64,000 bases of DNA from Hymenobacter latericoloratus (GCF_014199535.1 NZ_JACHNV010000004.1:62001-126000); one strand, 5' to 3'. Numbered from the stretch's first letter, positions 1 through 8,957 are shown. Notes: generated by a model not told the origin, from the letters alone. Made by a program: numbers and translations.

Positions 1-177
1 AACGGACTTATTGCTTTTGGTCTGGCCATTAGTCAGGCCCACGCTCAGCAGGTTACCGACCACAGCTACATTTACTGGCTGGCTACCTGGAACGCCATCC
101 TGGGCCTGTTCTGGTTTTTCATCCTCTCCCTGATTCTGCGCAAAGGCTCCACCAACGCCAGCACGACACCTTTCTAG
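1..177 (+). CDS. C-terminal end of a membrane protein (partial)
   Basis: The window opens inside a reading frame that ends with TAG at 175-177, leaving 58 residues. The visible part has a hydrophobic stretch near the start and a second strongly hydrophobic segment (about residues 31-50, rich in W, F, I and L) followed by a basic, Ser/Thr-rich tail, so this is the end of an integral membrane protein. No family can be named from this piece. It points the same way as the five-gene cassette that starts 108 bases later, but a repeat lies between them, so membership in that cassette cannot be judged from the window. Confidence 0.6.
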   Translation, partial: NGLIAFGLAISQAHAQQVTDHSYIYWLATWNAILGLFWFFILSLILRKGSTNASTTPF

Positions 178-183
178 GTATGT

Positions 184-279
184 AGGGACTTGAGGACTTA
201 GGAGCTGGGTTGATGTTATTTTCGACTGAGTTCTTAGGATACAAAACCAAGTCCCTAAGCCCCAAGTCCCTAAGTTCCT
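184..279. repeat. Word-repeat palindrome before the tubulin-like gene
   Basis: The left half holds the words AGGGACTTGAGGACTTAGGA and the right half holds two copies of AAGTCCCTAAG in inverted sense. The right half ends five bases before the ATG at 285. It is an imperfect inverted repeat built from one degenerate 10-11 base word, like the elements at 12113, 49655, 51892 and 55612, each of which uses a different word. Confidence 0.6.
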
Positions 280-284
280 CCTTC

Positions 285-1733
285 ATGGCTAAACTGTTTT
301 TATTCGGTATTGGCGGCACGGGCTCCCGCGTGATTCGCTCGCTCACCATGCTGCTGGCCGCGGGCGTTGACCTGCCCAACTGCGACCGGGTAGTACCCAT
401 CATCATTGACCCCGACGCGCACAACGGCGACATGAACCGCACGGTGCAGCTGCTGCAGAGCTACCAGCAGATTTACAAGCGCCTCGGCCCCCGCGAAGAA
501 GGTTTCTTCAAAACCGATATCAGTACCCTGAGCGGCATTTCACAGGATGTGAACGGCTCCGTTAAGGACACCTTCATTTTCGACTTCGGTGGCATCAACC
601 AGAGCTTCCGGCAGTACCTGAGCTACGATGGTCTATCGGTGGATTCTAAGGGCCTCGTAGATTTGCTCTTCACCCAGGATAACCTCGAAAGCCCCCTGAC
701 TATTGGTTTCCGCGGTTCCCCGAACGTGGGTAGCATTGTGCTGAATAAGCTAGTGGAAAGCCCCGAAATGCGGTTTTTCGCCGATAACTTTCAGGATGGC
801 GACCGGGTGTTCTTTGTGTCGAGCATCTTCGGGGGTACGGGTGCAGCGGGCTTCCCGCTCATGCTCAAGAACCTGAAGGATACCAACACCCGCCTCAGCA
901 ACGCCCGCTATCTGCGCGACGCACCTACGGGTGCCGTGACGGTAATGCCGTACTTCGCTCTCCAAAGCGAAGACAATGCCGTCATCGACTCCAACAACTT
1001 CCTGACGAAAACCAAGGCGGCGCTCAGCTACTACGAGCACAACCTCCAGGGCCTCGACGCACTGTACTACCTCGCCGATACGCCCGATACGCCCTACGAA
1101 AACCAGCCCGGCGGCACCCAGCAGAAAAATAAAGCCCACGTAATTGAGCTGCTGGCCGCCCTGAGCATCGTGGACTTCATGCGTTACTCGCCCACCGAGC
1201 TGCGCACCGGAGGCCCCCACTTCCACGAGTATGGCCTACAGGCCGATGCGCCGGAAATCCAGTTCAGCCACCTGCCCGATGAGTCGCGCGAAATCATTGC
1301 CAAGCAGCTCACGCAGTTCCTGTACTTCACGCGCTACCACAAGCAGCACCTGCCCACCGACAAAGCGCCCTACGCCGACAACCTGAAGCTGGACTACGCC
1401 ATGCGCAACGAGCCCATCTTCCGGGAGCTGAACAACTTCCTGCACAGCCCCGACTCGGGCGTAGATCAGTGGCTGCAGGAACTGGCCCAGAACCGTCGCT
1501 CTTTCCGTCCCTTCGACCTGCAAACCGACGACTTCAACGCCATGATCCTCGGTAAGCCCGTCGAGAAGAAGTGGAACGACTTCTTCAATAAAGGCCTCAG
1601 CCACAACTACCTCCTCGACAACCTCAACAAAACCGAGAAGTCCATCCAGGAACCCGACAACTTCCGCAAGATGCTGGAGCTGTTCTATGATGTGACCGAC
1701 AAGGCGTTTGAGGAGAAGATAAAAGTGGTGTAA
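285..1733 (+). CDS. Tubulin/FtsZ-like GTP-binding protein of a five-gene motor cassette
   Basis: This 482-residue soluble protein has the two glycine-rich loops expected of the tubulin/FtsZ superfamily. At the N-terminus, after a hydrophobic beta strand, comes GIGGTGSR (residues 8-15), matching the first nucleotide loop of FtsZ. FGGTGAAG (182-189), after the strand VFFVSS, matches the tubulin signature loop. The rest is not recognisable, and I see no clear catalytic synergy loop. The frame is open from 210, but ATG 285 puts the first beta strand and loop at the usual place, and the upstream 25 codons lie in a repeat. No membrane segment or signal is present, so it should act in the cytoplasm. 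Distant FtsZ-like families linked to OmpA-type genes are known (FtsZl-1, Makarova and Koonin 2010); membership here is inference. Confidence 0.75.
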   Translation: MAKLFLFGIGGTGSRVIRSLTMLLAAGVDLPNCDRVVPIIIDPDAHNGDMNRTVQLLQSYQQIYKRLGPREEGFFKTDISTLSGISQDVNGSVKDTFIFDFGGINQSFRQYLSYDGLSVDSKGLVDLLFTQDNLESPLTIGFRGSPNVGSIVLNKLVESPEMRFFADNFQDGDRVFFVSSIFGGTGAAGFPLMLKNLKDTNTRLSNARYLRDAPTGAVTVMPYFALQSEDNAVIDSNNFLTKTKAALSYYEHNLQGLDALYYLADTPDTPYENQPGGTQQKNKAHVIELLAALSIVDFMRYSPTELRTGGPHFHEYGLQADAPEIQFSHLPDESREIIAKQLTQFLYFTRYHKQHLPTDKAPYADNLKLDYAMRNEPIFRELNNFLHSPDSGVDQWLQELAQNRRSFRPFDLQTDDFNAMILGKPVEKKWNDFFNKGLSHNYLLDNLNKTEKSIQEPDNFRKMLELFYDVTDKAFEEKIKVV

Positions 1734-1737
1734 GAAC

Positions 1738-2012
1738 AGAACCTCCCCTCCTCAGATGAGGAGGGGACGCTGCCGCAAAGCGGTGGCTGGGGTGGTTGAC
1801 TCCGTTGCTGATGTTGTTTAGCTGCTTCGCTAGGCCAGTATGCAATTCAAAAGAACGTCATGCTGAGCGAAGTCGAAGCATTTCTACCGAGGGTAACTCT
1901 AATCGTTTTACGAAGCAGTAGAGATGCTTCGGCTCCGCTCAGCATGACAGGCCTAGTGGTAATGCCTAGGCTTGTCAACCACCCCTAACCTCTCCTCAAC
2001 TGAGAAGGGGAA
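1738..2012. repeat. Outer repeat of a nested intergenic palindrome
   Basis: The 309-base gap between the tubulin-like and Hsp70-like genes holds no gene. Its ends are inverted copies of one element: the left has CCCCTCCTCAGATGAGGAGG (itself a short hairpin) followed by a GGGGTGGTTGA segment, and the right has TCAACCACCCCTAACCTCTC and then AACTGAGAAGGGG. A second, different palindrome (1857-1948) sits inside. Confidence 0.7.
1857..1948. repeat. REP-like palindrome, GTCATGCTGAGCGAAG type
   Basis: The arms are 1857-1881 (starting GTCATGCTGAGCGAAGTCGA) and 1924-1948 (ending CCGCTCAGCATGAC), with a few mismatches and a loop of about 40 bases. The same family, with variant arms, occurs at 5530, 7258, 8857 and 9744, and as a remnant at 61097. 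It lies nested inside the element at 1738-2012. Confidence 0.8.
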
Positions 2013-2042
2013 CTAGCTTTCTAGAATAGATTCCAGCAGCAT

Positions 2043-5000
2043 ATGGCCAAAGTCCTTCGCTTACATAATAATGGCTCCCAGCAAGTTCAAGGCTGGCAGA
2101 AAACGGCGCCGGTAACGAGCACCGAAATCAATACCGTGACGGACCCGGCAGGGGGGAAGTCCCGCAATCTGGCCGTGAGCATCCCAACGCCGTTTGCGCG
2201 GATGCACCTGTTTGAAACGGCCTTCGACTTCCTGGCCCGCGAAGGGCAGCGCAACCCCGGCTCGGTGTACCACGAGCTGACGACCCACTTCTGGGACCTA
2301 TTGGAGTTGCTTTACAACTACCATCTCTACACCCAGGCTGGCCGCAAAATTACGCTGCGCCGCTGGAACGCGGAGGCCGAAATTCGCCGGATGCGGCAAG
2401 AGGAGGGCACGCGCCTGCTGGGCGAAACCTTGCAGTTATACATGCAGGACGAGCGGTTCCGCGACTTCACCGACATGTACCTGGTGTACTATGAGTCGCC
2501 GGAGTTGGCGGGCGGCACGCGCCTACTGGGCGGTACCTCGCCGCTGACCATCCTGTTCACTGGCCCCGAAGTGAAGCCCCTGGACCTGGAGCGCCCCCAG
2601 GCCCGCGGCCACTACTTCGACAAGCAAACCGTGCTGCTCGAAGACCGTGACCCGCAGTTCCGCGAGTTCGTGTACGAGCTGTTCCTGGCCTACCCGCAGC
2701 TGCAGCGCCGCGAGTTTGCCGGCAGCGTGTACGCTGGCCTTGACCGTAGCAAAATCAATCAGCTACAGATGCAGGGCGACCGGAGCGCCCAGCAGTTTGC
2801 TGCCCGCTACCCCGCGTTGGTAGATGTGCACGGCAACCTGGTAAGCGTGAAGAATGTGCCGCTGCCTGGCCGCGCCGACCAGTCGGCCGTGACCAGCTCC
2901 GACCTGTTCATTCAGCCCACTCGGGAGGCCATTGCTGGTCGGCCTAGGCCACTGGTGTTGCGCCCGAACCTCACGATGCCCGGCGCTAATTACCTCAACG
3001 GCCAGCCTTGGGACGACCGCACCCCGGTACCGTACTACGATGAGGTAGCGCTGGAAAACCGCGTGCTGCCCGGCAAAGGCTTCAAGTATCCCTACCTCAC
3101 GGTTGGCGACTTGCTGGAAGACTCGCTGGTAGAACTACCTTATGAGCTAAACACCCAGCGCTTCCACACCGGCAAAGTCACGTTCCAGTACGGGGCCGAT
3201 GGGCAGGGGCGGGCGCGTTTCCCCTACCTGCTGCCGCTGAAGCAAGCCTTCTTCGAGTATTTCACGGAGAACGAACTGGCCGAGCTGCTCACCTTCACCA
3301 TCGACCTCAGCCACGTGCGCGTGCAACTGCGGGTGCCGGTACAGGCAGGACGCTTTATCACGTTTGAGCGCAGCTACTACACCAATCCGCAAAACCCGAA
3401 GGACGCTCAGGGCCGCGAGATTCTGGAGAAGGGCCGCATTGTGAAGGCCACCGTGGGCGTGGGCGTGTTCCCCTTCTACAAGGTGCGCTACCAGCCCGAG
3501 TACAACGACCTCTACAAGGTGATGCTGGTGGACGCCGACAACTCGCCCACCATGCTCAGCCGCCGCTACGACCTGCAGTTCTTCGTGAACGGGGAGCGTA
3601 TTACGGAGCAGGGCGCCGCCCGCCGGGCCACCCGCTACGAGCGTACCCAGAAGAGCATGGCTACCGCCGGTAGCACCTATTATGAGGTAACGGGTACCCA
3701 CTTCGACCTGGTAGAACTGACCTGCCCGCCCGCCACCATTGGGGCCGAGCCGGCCCGGGGCCTGTTCGTGCCACGCTGGCGTGAGCTGGACCGCGGTACC
3801 CGCCGCTTCACCTTCGCGGTGGATTTTGGTACCACTAACACTCACATTGCCTACGCCGATTCACCGACCGCGCACCCCCGCCCCCTGACCATTGGCGAGG
3901 CCGATGTGCAAGTGGAGTGGCTGCACGCCCCAGTGGCCGATGCGGGCCTTTCGGCCGCCCAGCGCTACCGCACCGGCGCCGGCCAGATCTGGACTTACAT
4001 TGCTACGCTCCAGAACCGCGAGTTTGTGCCCTCGTTTGTGGGCGAAGGCGGCTCGGTGTATGAATTCCCGATCCGGACGGCCGTTTGCGAAACCACGTCG
4101 TTTGCCAATGAGCCCGCCAAGGTGCTTAGCAACATCAACATCGGCTTCAGCATTAACACCGAAAACGCTTCGGAGCTGCCCCAGAACCGCTTCATTACCA
4201 ACCTGAAATGGTCAGCGGAACTGGATCCGCAGGGCGTGTCACGCATTGAGGCCTTCTTCAAGGAAATCCTGCTGCTGCTCCGCCACAAGGCGGCGCTGCA
4301 CGGCGGTATTCTGGAGGATACCCGGGTGGTGTGGTTTGCGCCGCTGAGCTTCGATGGCTTCCTGCGCAACCAGTTCCAGCAGGTCTGGGACGAGTCGTTC
4401 CAGCAGGTGTTCAAGGCCCGCCGCCCCACCATCTGCCTCACCGAATCGGTAGCGCCGTATTACTACCTCACCGCCACCAACCAGGTAGTGCCCAACCGCG
4501 ACGAAAACGTGGTGAACATCGACATCGGCGGCGGTACCACTGACTTGCTGCTCTTTGCCGACCAGAAGCCGGCCTACAGCACCTCATTCCGCTTCGCCGG
4601 CGACGACCTGTGGGGCGACGGGTACGCCCGCGTGCAGGGCGCGCCCAAGCAGAACGGCTTGCTCCGCCTCGGCGTAGGCCACGTGGAAAGCCTGCCCGAT
4701 TCCGAGCAAAATCAGGAGTACAAAGGCTACCTGCGCGCTGCCCTCAGCAACACCGACTTTGGGTCTGCTGACGTAACCAGCCTGCTGTTCAAATACGATG
4801 ATGCGCTGCGCTTTACCCAGGCACTTGGCCTCGGCAAGGGCCGGCAGCTGCGGGTGCTGTTCTACTTGCACTACACCAGCATCATCTACCACACGGCGCA
4901 GCTCACTAAACACCTCGGCCTGAAAACGCCGCGCTACCTCTGCTTCTCCGGCAAAGGCAGCCTCTACCTGCGCTTATTGGCCGGTGGTAGCTCTCTGGTA

Positions 5001-5510
5001 GCCATTGAGAAGATTACGAAGGCCATCTTCCACGCCGTAACTGGCACCGAGCCGCCCCACAACTTCCGCGTTATCCTGGCCGACAACCCCAAAGAAGCCA
5101 CTACCAACGGCGGTGTGCTTTTCGAAGAGAAGTCGAACACAGCGGACTACGACAGCATTAAGCCGGTGAAGTACAGCGGCGCCGTGGAAGGCACCGAGCT
5201 CAACCAGCAGCGCCTGAAACTGAACCAGGTAGATGCCGCCCTGAAAGACCAGGTGCTGGAAAACGTGCGGAACTACCTCACCCTCGTGCTCGAAGGCGAC
5301 GAAGTAGCGCCGTACTTGCGCGAAGTGGGTGTAGACGTGGACCGTCAGCGCGTGAAAGACATTTTGCAGCGTGAAATCGAGGACAGCCTAAGCCTGGGCC
5401 TGCACCAGTTCCAGCGCCAGCTTTCCTCCGACGAAACTCTGCCGGAAACCCTGTTCTTCCTGCCGTTGAAACAGGCGCTGTACAACCTGAGCCGCGAGCT
5501 GCAGGCGTAA
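2043..5510 (+). CDS. Giant Hsp70/actin-fold ATPase of the motor cassette
   Basis: This 1155-residue protein has no signal or membrane segment. Its second half carries the actin/Hsp70 ATPase signatures in order: phosphate-1 loop VDFGTTNTH (593-601), phosphate-2 loop IDIGGGTTD (826-834) and an adenosine-type motif CFSGKGS (967-973). The roughly 590 residues in front of the ATPase match nothing I recognise; near the start is a conserved-looking PTPFARMHLFETAF segment. The C-terminal 100 residues are probably helical. Large Hsp70-like proteins such as SrfB have a broadly similar ATPase, so a distant SrfB relationship is possible but unproven. Being next to a tubulin-like protein and ahead of stator genes suggests a cytoplasmic ATP-driven scaffold or switch. 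ATG 2043 follows the upstream repeat by about 30 bases. Confidence 0.75.
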   Translation: MAKVLRLHNNGSQQVQGWQKTAPVTSTEINTVTDPAGGKSRNLAVSIPTPFARMHLFETAFDFLAREGQRNPGSVYHELTTHFWDLLELLYNYHLYTQAGRKITLRRWNAEAEIRRMRQEEGTRLLGETLQLYMQDERFRDFTDMYLVYYESPELAGGTRLLGGTSPLTILFTGPEVKPLDLERPQARGHYFDKQTVLLEDRDPQFREFVYELFLAYPQLQRREFAGSVYAGLDRSKINQLQMQGDRSAQQFAARYPALVDVHGNLVSVKNVPLPGRADQSAVTSSDLFIQPTREAIAGRPRPLVLRPNLTMPGANYLNGQPWDDRTPVPYYDEVALENRVLPGKGFKYPYLTVGDLLEDSLVELPYELNTQRFHTGKVTFQYGADGQGRARFPYLLPLKQAFFEYFTENELAELLTFTIDLSHVRVQLRVPVQAGRFITFERSYYTNPQNPKDAQGREILEKGRIVKATVGVGVFPFYKVRYQPEYNDLYKVMLVDADNSPTMLSRRYDLQFFVNGERITEQGAARRATRYERTQKSMATAGSTYYEVTGTHFDLVELTCPPATIGAEPARGLFVPRWRELDRGTRRFTFAVDFGTTNTHIAYADSPTAHPRPLTIGEADVQVEWLHAPVADAGLSAAQRYRTGAGQIWTYIATLQNREFVPSFVGEGGSVYEFPIRTAVCETTSFANEPAKVLSNINIGFSINTENASELPQNRFITNLKWSAELDPQGVSRIEAFFKEILLLLRHKAALHGGILEDTRVVWFAPLSFDGFLRNQFQQVWDESFQQVFKARRPTICLTESVAPYYYLTATNQVVPNRDENVVNIDIGGGTTDLLLFADQKPAYSTSFRFAGDDLWGDGYARVQGAPKQNGLLRLGVGHVESLPDSEQNQEYKGYLRAALSNTDFGSADVTSLLFKYDDALRFTQALGLGKGRQLRVLFYLHYTSIIYHTAQLTKHLGLKTPRYLCFSGKGSLYLRLLAGGSSLVAIEKITKAIFHAVTGTEPPHNFRVILADNPKEATTNGGVLFEEKSNTADYDSIKPVKYSGAVEGTELNQQRLKLNQVDAALKDQVLENVRNYLTLVLEGDEVAPYLREVGVDVDRQRVKDILQREIEDSLSLGLHQFQRQLSSDETLPETLFFLPLKQALYNLSRELQA

Positions 5511-5529
5511 ATCAAACTGAGAAGTTTTT

Positions 5530-5643
5530 GTCATGCCTGATCTGGCGTCCGCGCAGTCGAAGCATCTCTACCGCTTCGTCCTCACAGAGAGCTAGCCAGC
5601 GGTAGAGATGCTTCGACTGCGCGGACGCCAGATCAGGCATGAC
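5530..5643. repeat. REP-like palindrome with 46-base perfect arms
   Basis: The arms 5530-5575 and 5598-5643 are exact reverse complements, with a 22-base loop. The outer ends are GTCATGCCTGATCTGGCGTC and its complement; the inner part has the GTCGAAGCATCTCTACCG core shared with 1857-1948. It lies 20 bases after the Hsp70-like stop codon. Confidence 0.9.
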
Positions 5644-5677
5644 ATTGATTATGGCGGTCAGAAAACCCAGGTACGTT

Positions 5678-5705
5678 TTGCTATTCCCAATAGAAACTAG
5701 ATTTA
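5678..5705 (+). promoter_or_regulatory. Predicted Bacteroidota promoter inside the cassette
   Basis: TTG at 5678-5680 is followed after 17 bases by TAGATTTA (5698-5705), a fair match to the Bacteroidota TTG / TAnnTTTG consensus. Transcription would start near 5711, about 30 bases ahead of ATG 5743, allowing the three membrane-associated genes to be expressed apart from the two NTPase genes. Confidence 0.5.
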
Positions 5706-5742
5706 GCTCCGGCTTCAGTCCGAACTTTCCAACCAACACCCT

Positions 5743-7248
5743 ATGACCCTTTCCCGTCGCGCCGCCTCTTTACTCTCCGGCCTGCTGCTTCTGGCGGCGG
5801 GCGCCCTTGCCCAAACTCCCCTCGGTCAGCCGACGCTGGAGGAGCGGAAGGTGCAGATTTGGTGCGCTACTGCCCGGTTCGTGTATGAAGATACCGGCCA
5901 CCCGGAGCTGAAAAGTCAGCTGCAGTGCGGCGGCACGCTGAAGGCGCTGGAAAACAGCATCAAATCGGATAACCAGCGGGTGTACTCGGCGCTGTATCAG
6001 CCGCTGGAAGTGAAAGGTGGGATGTACAAAGGGCTGGGGTCTGACAATTCCCGCCTGCAAACTCTGGTGCGCGAAATCATCAACCGACTGCGCACGTCTC
6101 CGGCCCGCAAGGGCAATGCGGCGCGGCTGCAGGGCGTGACGAGCTTGGAAACGGCCCTGAAAAACTACGTTGACAATGGTACGCCTATCGGCGAACTAGC
6201 CGCAGCAGAAGCGCCTCCCGAAACGGTAGATACCACCGCTGCCACCGACGAGGCTACGGCCGCCGTTCCCGGCGATGCGGGCCTCGACGAGGCCGGCGTT
6301 GCTACCCCCGTTACCCAAACGAACACCGGAGCCGGAGAAAGCCTGATGAACAAGTTTTTCGGTCCGCTGGCCCTGATTCTGTCCTTGCTGAGCCTCGTGC
6401 TGTATGCCCTGATGCGCCGCAACATCGGAGCCTTCCAGAAGGAGCTAAGCGCCCGCATCGACAAGCGCCGCGACGAAATTCTGGCCCTGCAGAATTCCCC
6501 AGCTGGTGGGAGTGCCCGAACTGCCGGTTCGTCAGTTGCCGCTGCTGACCGCCTCACGCCGGCTCAGCAGCAGCAAGTGGAAAAGCTGGTACAGCAGCGG
6601 GTGGAGGAGGAGCTCCAGAAGCTGCGGGGGCAACTTTCTGCTGCGGCCCCCGAGCGGGCTACCCCTGCCGTTCCCTCAAACCCGGCTCCGGCGGTAGCTC
6701 CGCCCGCTACCCCCCAGGCAACCCCCGAACCTCCGGCGCCGGTAGTCGCGCCCGTTTCCGCGCCTGTGGCGGCCGTGTATGCCGCGCCCGCCCAGCCCGC
6801 CGAGATGTCGGCGGTGCCGCCCCGGTCAACCACCGACACGTCTTCCGCTTCTTCCCAGGAGGAGTTTGAGAGCTTGGTGCCGTCCGTGCAGTTGCCTACC
6901 CCCCCGGTCGCGCCAAACCCTGCCAATCAGCCCCAGACGCGCTACGTGAAGGTGCCCGTGAACGGCGCGTTCAGCGAGTACGATTTTAGCGACGAGCCCC
7001 AGCACGACAGCATCTACGAAATCTATCTTGACCCGCAGTGGCCCGAGCTGGCTACGTTCAGCGTAACCGCCAACCCCGCCGTGCACGCCTATGCCATCCA
7101 GAGCGCCCAGTATTCCCTGCGCGAAGCCTGCAAGTACCAGCAGCCCAGCGGCCCGGTTACCCGCATCGTAACGGAAGAAGAAGGCGTACTGCGCAAAGTA
7201 GCCGGCGCCTGGCAGATTGAGCAGAAGGCCGCCATCCGGTTTGAGTAA
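5743..7248 (+). CDS. Signal-peptide, single-pass coiled-coil protein of the motor cassette
   Basis: This 501-residue protein starts with a signal peptide (about residues 1-24, ending ALAQ). A periplasmic domain of about 120 residues follows, then an acidic Ala/Thr-rich linker. One transmembrane helix (about 205-224) leads to a charged helical, probably coiled-coil, segment (about 225-300). Next is a long Pro/Ala-rich linker (about 305-390) and a compact C-terminal domain (about 400-501). This layout would put the last domain in the cytoplasm, where it could contact the tubulin-like and Hsp70-like proteins, with the N-terminal domain outside the inner membrane. I do not recognise either domain. 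Neighbours argue for a linker between the cytoplasmic NTPases and the stator pair; that is inference. A promoter-like site lies just upstream. Confidence 0.7.
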   Translation: MTLSRRAASLLSGLLLLAAGALAQTPLGQPTLEERKVQIWCATARFVYEDTGHPELKSQLQCGGTLKALENSIKSDNQRVYSALYQPLEVKGGMYKGLGSDNSRLQTLVREIINRLRTSPARKGNAARLQGVTSLETALKNYVDNGTPIGELAAAEAPPETVDTTAATDEATAAVPGDAGLDEAGVATPVTQTNTGAGESLMNKFFGPLALILSLLSLVLYALMRRNIGAFQKELSARIDKRRDEILALQNSPAGGSARTAGSSVAAADRLTPAQQQQVEKLVQQRVEEELQKLRGQLSAAAPERATPAVPSNPAPAVAPPATPQATPEPPAPVVAPVSAPVAAVYAAPAQPAEMSAVPPRSTTDTSSASSQEEFESLVPSVQLPTPPVAPNPANQPQTRYVKVPVNGAFSEYDFSDEPQHDSIYEIYLDPQWPELATFSVTANPAVHAYAIQSAQYSLREACKYQQPSGPVTRIVTEEEGVLRKVAGAWQIEQKAAIRFE

Positions 7249-7257
7249 ACCCTCTTT

Positions 7258-7353
7258 GTCATCCTGAGCGCAGCGAAGGACCTTATTACGGCTGAACGAG
7301 CATCGTACATCGACCGTTCGGCCGTAATAAGGTCCTTCCTTCGTCAGGATGAC
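7258..7353. repeat. REP-like palindrome, GTCATCCTGAGCG type
   Basis: The arms 7258-7292 (starting GTCATCCTGAGCGCAGCGAA) and 7321-7353 (ending TTCGTCAGGATGAC) pair with a few mismatches. The inner parts extend the stem through GGCTGAACG / CGTTCGGCC. It fills the gap between the coiled-coil gene and the MotA-like gene. Confidence 0.85.
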
Positions 7354-7382
7354 AGGGCAAGAATGGCGTTATTTACGATTGT

Positions 7383-8843
7383 ATGCTTGAAATCATTCTC
7401 GAAGTAGCCGTAGTGGCCGTGGTGGTGGGCCTGCAGATCCGCACGTTTCTGCGCACCAGGGCCAACGCGCTGCGGCTGGCGGCCCTGTATCCGCCCAAGG
7501 AAACGCTGCGCGTGGAGCACCGCATCGTGCTACCCGATGGCCGCGACCTGCCCGAATACGCCGCCGATGCCCCGCCTGAATCCTTTGCTACCAGCTTGGT
7601 AAAGGCCGAAAATGCCTCGCCGGAGTTTCAGGAAATCTTGCTCGACACCAACGACTACCTGCGCCACAATAAAGGCGCGGCGGCCGATTTTGGCATTTTG
7701 AAAGACATATCGGAGCGGCAGAGCGAGGTACTGGACAACGAGGTGCAGGCCACCGTGGCTACGCCCCTGTACCTGGGGCTGCTGGGTACCTTCCTGGGCG
7801 TAATCCTGGGTTTGGTGGGGATTGCCCGCAACGGCGTATCCGATGAAAACGCCCTGACTCCTTTCCTGACGGGCGTGCTCATTGCCATGACGGGCTCCTT
7901 CGTGGGCCTGCTCCTGACCCTGCTCGGCAACGGCGTGCTGCGCCAGGCCCGTCAGCAGCTCGACCGGCTCCAGAACCAGTACTATACCTTCCTGCAGGCC
8001 CGCCTGCTACCGGTGCTGCACGCCGATATGGCCAGCTCGCTCACCAACCTGAAATCGGTGCTGGATGCGTTTAACCAGCAGTTTGTGGGCCAGGTGGAGC
8101 TGTTCAACCCGCTCATGGACAAGGTAACCCAGAACATCCGGGTGCAGAGTGATTTCCTGGAGCGGCTTGATACCATTGGCTACGACAAAATGGCCGCCGC
8201 CAACATTCTGGTGTTCGAGAAGGTGCGCGAGTCGGCGGAGATGTTTGCGGCCTTCACCGGCTACCAGCAGCGGCTGAACGAGATGCTGCAGAACGGCTAC
8301 CAGTCGGCGCAGAGCGTGAACAGCATCCTGGACCGGCTGCGCGGTTTCGAGAAAGGCATCAATGACCTGGGCCAGTACATCGGGGGCAACAATAACTCGG
8401 TGCAGCTCATGCTCGACTTCTTCCAGAAGCACCAGGTAGAGCTGCGCAACCTCAAGGACCGCGCCGAGCAGCACATCGACCAGGCCGGGGTAGGCCTCGC
8501 CGACGTGATGAACCAGCGCCTGGCTTACAACGAGCGCCAAGCCCAGCTAGCCTACGAGAAATGGCAGCAATACTTCGACAAGCTTAACGCCGACAATGTC
8601 TTCGACAAGCTGCTGAAACAGTTGGAGCCCTTCCAGAACCTCAACACCCAACAAGCCGACCTCAGCCGCGACGTCACGGCCACCCAGCGCGAGCTGCTGC
8701 GCAAAATTGAGCTGGACTCGCAGATTCAGGCCAAACTATTAAGTGAGCTTTCCAACCTGAACACGGTGCTGGTAAAGGCCACCTCGAAAAACCGTTTCCA
8801 GCGGTTTATGGATAAGCTCTTTGGGGGAGTGCGGCCGCAGTAA
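7383..8843 (+). CDS. MotA/TolQ/ExbB-like stator subunit with long coiled-coil tail
   Basis: This 486-residue protein has a first membrane segment at residues 1-22, a cytoplasmic part, and then the paired helices typical of MotA/TolQ/ExbB channels. VATPLYLGLLGTFLGVILGL (about 125-144) contains the conserved TPxxxGLLGT pattern, and GVLIAMTGSFVGLLLTLLGN (about 163-182) is the second helix. About 300 residues of helical, Gln/Leu-rich sequence follow, predicted coiled coil. The length and tail are unlike flagellar MotA but resemble the motor subunit ZorA of the Zorya defence system. With the next gene it should form an ion-driven stator. ATG 7383 follows the upstream repeat by 30 bases. The stator assignment is firm at fold level; the biological role is inferred. 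Confidence 0.8.
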   Translation: MLEIILEVAVVAVVVGLQIRTFLRTRANALRLAALYPPKETLRVEHRIVLPDGRDLPEYAADAPPESFATSLVKAENASPEFQEILLDTNDYLRHNKGAAADFGILKDISERQSEVLDNEVQATVATPLYLGLLGTFLGVILGLVGIARNGVSDENALTPFLTGVLIAMTGSFVGLLLTLLGNGVLRQARQQLDRLQNQYYTFLQARLLPVLHADMASSLTNLKSVLDAFNQQFVGQVELFNPLMDKVTQNIRVQSDFLERLDTIGYDKMAAANILVFEKVRESAEMFAAFTGYQQRLNEMLQNGYQSAQSVNSILDRLRGFEKGINDLGQYIGGNNNSVQLMLDFFQKHQVELRNLKDRAEQHIDQAGVGLADVMNQRLAYNERQAQLAYEKWQQYFDKLNADNVFDKLLKQLEPFQNLNTQQADLSRDVTATQRELLRKIELDSQIQAKLLSELSNLNTVLVKATSKNRFQRFMDKLFGGVRPQ

Positions 8844-8856
8844 CTATCACCCGTTT

Positions 8857-8945
8857 GTCATCCTGAGCGGAGCGAAGAACCTCTTGCGTTTCGTTACCAA
8901 TAGTAATTACTCACGGGAGAGGTCCTTCGCTCCGCTCAGGATGAC
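8857..8945. repeat. REP-like palindrome, GTCATCCTGAGCGGAG type
   Basis: The arms start GTCATCCTGAGCGGAGCGAA at 8857 and end with the reverse complement at 8945, with a 30-base loop. The element lies between the MotA-like and MotB-like genes, 12 bases ahead of the latter's ATG. Confidence 0.85.
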
Positions 8946-8957
8946 AGTTTTGTAAAA

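Noticed and set aside
1..177. First gene of the motor cassette
   Set aside because: Same strand and a membrane protein, but only 58 residues are visible and a repeat element separates it; membership cannot be claimed.
210..284. Longer N-terminus of the tubulin-like protein from ATG 210
   Set aside because: The extra codons lie in a repeat and the fold's first strand begins right after ATG 285.
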